Assembly (NCBI RefSeq): GCF_019802255.1
Contig: NZ_JAHYSS010000007.1
Location: 340,205-404,204 of the forward strand
Direction: 5' to 3'
DNA length: 64,000 nt
Source: Pedobacter polysacchareus
Lineage (GTDB): Bacteria > Bacteroidota > Bacteroidia > Sphingobacteriales > Sphingobacteriaceae
A program made the position numbers and the translations under genes. Positions 62,001 through 64,000 of this stretch are shown piece by piece (positions within the stretch are counted from its first letter, which is position 1; each line of letters opens with the position of its first letter). The notes below the pieces were generated by a model, which was given only the letters and a program-made list of their open reading frames with translations, searched no databases and had not been told where the DNA came from.

Positions 62001-62420
62001 GTCTTACAGGAATTTAAGCGCATCAATGATAGAGGTGGTGTATTGGGAGCAATGGAAACCATGTACCAACGTGGTAAAATCCAGGAAGAAAGTCTTTATT
62101 ATGAAACATTAAAACACAACGGAGAATACCCAATCGTAGGTGTAAATACCTTCCTAAATAAGAATGGTTCCCCTACTGTTGTTCCAGGAGAAGTAATTAG
62201 AGCTACAGAAGAAGAGAAACAATATCAAATTACTGCATTAAAAACCTTCCAGGACAGAAACGCAGCTCATACAGACACTATCCTTAAAAAACTGCAAAAG
62301 TCGGCCATAGCGGGTGAAAACATCTTTGAAGAGTTAATGGAAGTGTGTAAGGTCTGCTCATTGGGCCAAATATCGAATGCACTTTATGAAGTTGGTGGAC
62401 AATACAGAAGAAATATGTAG
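59028..62420 (+). CDS. icmF: Fused isobutyryl-CoA mutase (IcmF)
   Basis: A 1130-residue fusion with three parts. A B12-binding domain (1-~150) has the cobalamin-ligand His25 in FDGHDATINIMRRILQ. A G-protein chaperone domain has Walker A GTGGSGKS at 203-210 and an NKFD base-recognition motif. The mutase domain (~580-1130) includes GFFMNAAIDQQCEKYIIEQG and SGYHIAEAGANP. IcmF interconverts isobutyryl-CoA and n-butyryl-CoA using adenosylcobalamin and GTP; related members act on pivalyl- and isovaleryl-CoA. Length and order match the family. It is convergent with an acyl-ACP desaturase gene. Confidence 0.95.
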   Translation: MEQIEIYKPKNKIRFVTAAALFDGHDATINIMRRILQSSGAEVIHLGHNRSVEEVVNCAIQEDVQGIAMTSYQGGHIEYFKYMYDLLQERGSSHIKIFAGGGGVILPSEIAELQAYGITRIYSPDDGRKMGLQGMINNMLEQTDYVTVTSLNGELKSIPQKDVKSIASAITVAENDPEGAQAFVDELKKLTLKNQAPVLGITGTGGSGKSSLVDELVRRFLMEVKDKTMAIISVDPSKRKTGGALLGDRIRMNAINNPRIYMRSLATRQANLALSRNVQESIDICKAAGYDLIIVETSGIGQSDTEITEHCDVSLYVMTPEFGAATQLEKIDMLDFADLVAINKFDKRGALDALRDVRKQYKRNHNLFDAKDENIPVFGTMASQFNDPGMNNLFSALMDKIKEKTKVDFNAQLELSSEQSEKIYIIPPDRIRYLAEIAEASQTYNEWVEKQSAIARKLYQLQGVIQLSKEEKLNKDFPGIASINDSLQDVYQHLEEQLDGDCRKLLRQWPDTKIKYKQEFFVYKVRDKEIKQPLFYESLSKLKIPKVSLPRYEDWGDILRWLLTENVPGEFPYAAGVFPLKRDGEDPTRMFAGEGGPERTNKRFHYVSLGQPAHRLSTAFDSVTLYGEDPHLRPDIYGKIGNSGVSIATLDDAKKLYSGFDLCAASTSVSMTINGPAPMLLGFFMNAAIDQQCEKYIIEQGLQAEVENKINTLYKSKGIQRPSYSGALPEGNNGLGLMLLGVTGDEVLPADVYAKIRAYAISTVRGTVQADILKEDQAQNTCIFSTEFALRMMGDIQSYFITEKVRNFYSVSISGYHIAEAGANPISQLAFTLSNGFTFVEYYLSRGMNIDDFAPNLSFFFSNGIDPEYSVIGRVARRIWAKAIKNKYKGNDRSQKLKYHIQTSGRSLHAQEIDFNDIRTTLQALYAIYDNCNSLHTNAYDEAITTPTEESVRRAMAIQLIINRELGLAKNENPLQGAFIIEDLTDLVEEAVLQEFKRINDRGGVLGAMETMYQRGKIQEESLYYETLKHNGEYPIVGVNTFLNKNGSPTVVPGEVIRATEEEKQYQITALKTFQDRNAAHTDTILKKLQKSAIAGENIFEELMEVCKVCSLGQISNALYEVGGQYRRNM

Positions 62421-62460
62421 CGCTACAAATCTAAAGGGACAAAGACTCTATAAATTTGAG

Positions 62461-62508
62461 ATAAAACAAGAAAGCCTGAATAAAATTATTCAGGCTTTCT
62501 TGTTTTAT
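62461..62508. terminator. Bidirectional terminator, 23-base perfect inverted repeat
   Basis: Arms 62461-62483 and 62486-62508 are exact inverted repeats with two central A residues; the real loop will be wider. Core AAGCCTGAAT / ATTCAGGCTT. The A-rich left and T-rich right flanks make it work for icmF and for the convergent desaturase gene. Confidence 0.9.
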
Positions 62509-62522
62509 CTAGTTGGTTTAGC

Positions 62523-63503
62523 TTAGGAATGTATCCAGCTAAACTTATAATCCATTGTAGGGTTTTTCATTCTATCTGCTACACGTAACAGTCGCTCTGG
62601 CAAAGCCATGATATAGTCACGAGCTTTCTCCCCCGTTTCATTTAAATCGCGCATGCTCTCCAATTTCCACTCTTCAATCAACTGTTGCATGATCTCCACA
62701 TAATCTACTGCAGTATATACGCCTAGACGCTGGGCAGCATCCGTAAAGTGACCAAAAGTTTGTCCGATTTTAAGTCCCATTTCACGAAGGAAGTGAGCAG
62801 GCATGACAATCTTTTTACGCATCATATCCTCAAAAGCAACCATGGCTTCGTTTGGATCTACTTCAAATATTTTAGCCATGAAGTCTTTATATGCTTTAGC
62901 ATGACGAGCTTCATCAGAAGCAATTACACCACACATTCTTGAAAGTAAAACATCACCATCTTTCTTAGCCATCGAAGCTACTCTTCTATGCGAAATATTA
63001 GTAGCCAACTCCTGGAAACTAGTATACACAAAGTTTCTGTATGGATCATGACCAGTACCTATATCAAATCCATCTGCAATCAGATATTGAGTTGAAATTT
63101 CCATTTGTCGCATATCTACGCGACCGGAAAGGTAAAGATATTTATTTAGTAGGTCTCCATGTCTATTCTCTTCTGCAGTCCAATGACGTACCCATTTCAT
63201 CCAGCCACCTTGTTCATCTTTAGTGATTCCGTCTACCATCGTTAACCATGATTCATAAGTAGGCAATGCCTCTTCTGTAATGGTGTCACCGATTAAGACC
63301 GCAACAAGATCATAAGATAACCCCTCTGCATTCTCACGTAATTGTTTTATATCCTGAAAAAACGTATCGCTGGTTGAATCCGGCAAGAAATCAGAAGGCT
63401 GCCAATTAGTGTCAATCGGTTTCAAGTAGGTGTCCATCATCTCCAGCATATAGCTTTCGATATGTAACATCACTTCTCGTCTTTTTTCTGCGAAAAAACT
63501 CAT
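62523..63503 (-). CDS. Acyl-ACP desaturase (fatty acid desaturase type 2)
   Basis: A 326-residue soluble diiron enzyme. The ligand motifs are TAEENRHGDLL and VIASDEARHAKAYKDFM, with ELATNISHRR between. The N-terminus (AEKRREVMLHIESYMLEMMD) is typical of stearoyl-ACP desaturases in plants and bacteria. It inserts a cis double bond into acyl-ACP with O2 and ferredoxin. It is transcribed from a TATCTTTG element just upstream and shares its terminator with icmF. No ferredoxin gene is visible nearby. Confidence 0.94.
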   Translation of the reverse strand: MSFFAEKRREVMLHIESYMLEMMDTYLKPIDTNWQPSDFLPDSTSDTFFQDIKQLRENAEGLSYDLVAVLIGDTITEEALPTYESWLTMVDGITKDEQGGWMKWVRHWTAEENRHGDLLNKYLYLSGRVDMRQMEISTQYLIADGFDIGTGHDPYRNFVYTSFQELATNISHRRVASMAKKDGDVLLSRMCGVIASDEARHAKAYKDFMAKIFEVDPNEAMVAFEDMMRKKIVMPAHFLREMGLKIGQTFGHFTDAAQRLGVYTAVDYVEIMQQLIEEWKLESMRDLNETGEKARDYIMALPERLLRVADRMKNPTMDYKFSWIHS

Positions 63504-63528
63504 TGTTTTTTATGTTTTAAATTAGTTT

Positions 63529-63536
63529 CAAAGATA
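63529..63536 (-). promoter_or_regulatory. -7 element of the desaturase gene
   Basis: On the minus strand TATCTTTG lies 26 bases before the desaturase ATG. It is the same octamer as for susC and nadC; no clear -33. Confidence 0.45.
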
Positions 63537-63933
63537 ACCAAAAATTGCATATTTTGTCGTCACACCATTATTTTATTCGCAATTAAGGCCCTTAAAAACT
63601 AAGATTCCCGACATTAAATTTGGTTCTTCTACCTAACAACATCATACATAAGATTAAGTTTTCAATAAAGACATTCCTAAATACATTTTATATCCTCATC
63701 TGTTCGGCCAATCATGTAAATCAGCATAAATGGAGTTATATAGATCAACCATTTATAATGGTTCATGATCAGTATTTAGTACCATCATTTAAAGGTCCAG
63801 GTATAGTGGATCCAGCTGGAGATTGGGCTTAGTTAGCGAATTGGAATGGAATTAAAGCTGAATGGTAACTGGCTATTAAATTACGGTGGTATAATTATAG
63901 AAAACCTCTCAGGAAAAAAGGCCGTATACAAGA

Positions 63934-63959
63934 AAAGCCTGTAGTTTCCTACAGGCTTT
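63934..63959 (-). terminator. rRNA operon terminator
   Basis: AAAGCCTGTAG (63934-63944) pairs with CTACAGGCTTT (63949-63959) around TTTC. On the minus strand it follows the 5S rRNA 3' end by about 10 bases and is followed by a T-rich stretch. Confidence 0.85.
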
Positions 63960-63969
63960 CTTTAAGATT

Positions 63970-64000
63970 TGGCACCGACCTACTCTCCCACGTGTTACCG
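63970..64000 (-). rRNA. rrf: 5S ribosomal RNA, 3' end
   Basis: Read on the minus strand, the last bases are CGGTAACACGTGGGAGAGTA followed by GGTCGGTGCC. This is the conserved 3' end of bacterial 5S rRNA. Only about 31 bases are inside the window; the rest, and presumably the 23S and 16S genes, lie beyond the right edge. The exact 3' end is uncertain by one or two bases. Confidence 0.9.

Larger units (their letters stand above)
63504..63969. other. Gene-free region before the rRNA operon end
   Basis: 466 bases with no supportable gene. A 70-codon plus-strand ORF starts near 63620 but lacks family resemblance and a signal, and it is cut by stops just after. Known items are the desaturase -7 element and the rRNA terminator. 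The spacing would suit a boundary between the desaturase and the rrn operon. Confidence 0.5.

Noticed and set aside
63620..63832. 70-codon ORF near the right end as a small gene
   Set aside because: No family resemblance, signal, clear start context or neighbours; stops follow in the same frame, so it is likely chance in AT-rich DNA.

Overview
The window looks like chromosome of a Bacteroidota member, most likely family Sphingobacteriaceae (Pedobacter-like). The evidence is a SusC/SusD pair, plugless TonB-receptor-like barrels, a short 286-residue sigma-70 factor, an ArfB/IcmF/LpxR-type gene complement, few Shine-Dalgarno sequences, and many promoters with the Bacteroidota -7 element TAnnTTTG. 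Genus is an inference. I see no insertion sequences, CRISPR arrays or prophage genes.

Layout. 1-3.7 kb: plsY (partial), nadC and a DUF4783 protein on the minus strand, divergent from gpmI and a small lipoprotein. 4-9.3 kb: a membrane PAS protein with a kinase-like stub, a stand-alone response regulator, a TPR protein and lon. 9.3-12 kb: two outer-membrane barrel proteins (one LpxR-like), arfB and cmk. 12.2-26.9 kb: two complete tripartite RND efflux systems laid end to end. The first has a TetR regulator. The second is divergent from an OmpR-type two-component system. 26.9-34.3 kb: a small Ala/Lys-rich exported protein, a DUF1080 protein, tRNA-Arg(UCU), three DJ-1/PfpI-fold genes (two are GlxA/AraC regulators, one is exported), a sigma-70 paralogue overlapping serC, and an Lrp regulator. 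34.3-41.4 kb: a PepSY membrane protein, SusD and SusC, with a divergent AraC/PchR-like regulator. This is a candidate metallophore-import locus with a perfect palindrome in the shared promoter region. 41.5-47.4 kb: rpsA, a GH20 hexosaminidase, a DCC-family protein, pyrR and pyrB. 47.6-57.1 kb: a tight operon of a giant TPR protein, a plugless receptor-like barrel, an HU-CCDC81/SPOR protein, ExbB, ExbD, TonB and folC. 57.2-63.5 kb: a PafA-type phosphatase, the fused isobutyryl-CoA mutase icmF and an acyl-ACP desaturase. The last bases are the 3' end of a 5S rRNA on the minus strand, so an rrn operon lies beyond the right edge.

The strongest candidate for an under-described system is the 47.6-57.1 kb operon. 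It combines a proton-driven ExbB/ExbD/TonB motor, a peptidoglycan-binding SPOR protein with an HU-like N-terminus, a long TPR protein and a barrel without the receptor plug. This suggests an energised envelope-spanning machine rather than a standard nutrient importer. Second is the SusC/SusD/PepSY/AraC locus with its palindromic operator. Third is the cluster of DJ-1/PfpI genes, including an exported one with a cysteine-rich N-terminal module.

All calls come from reading the sequence and translations; no database or structure search was run.
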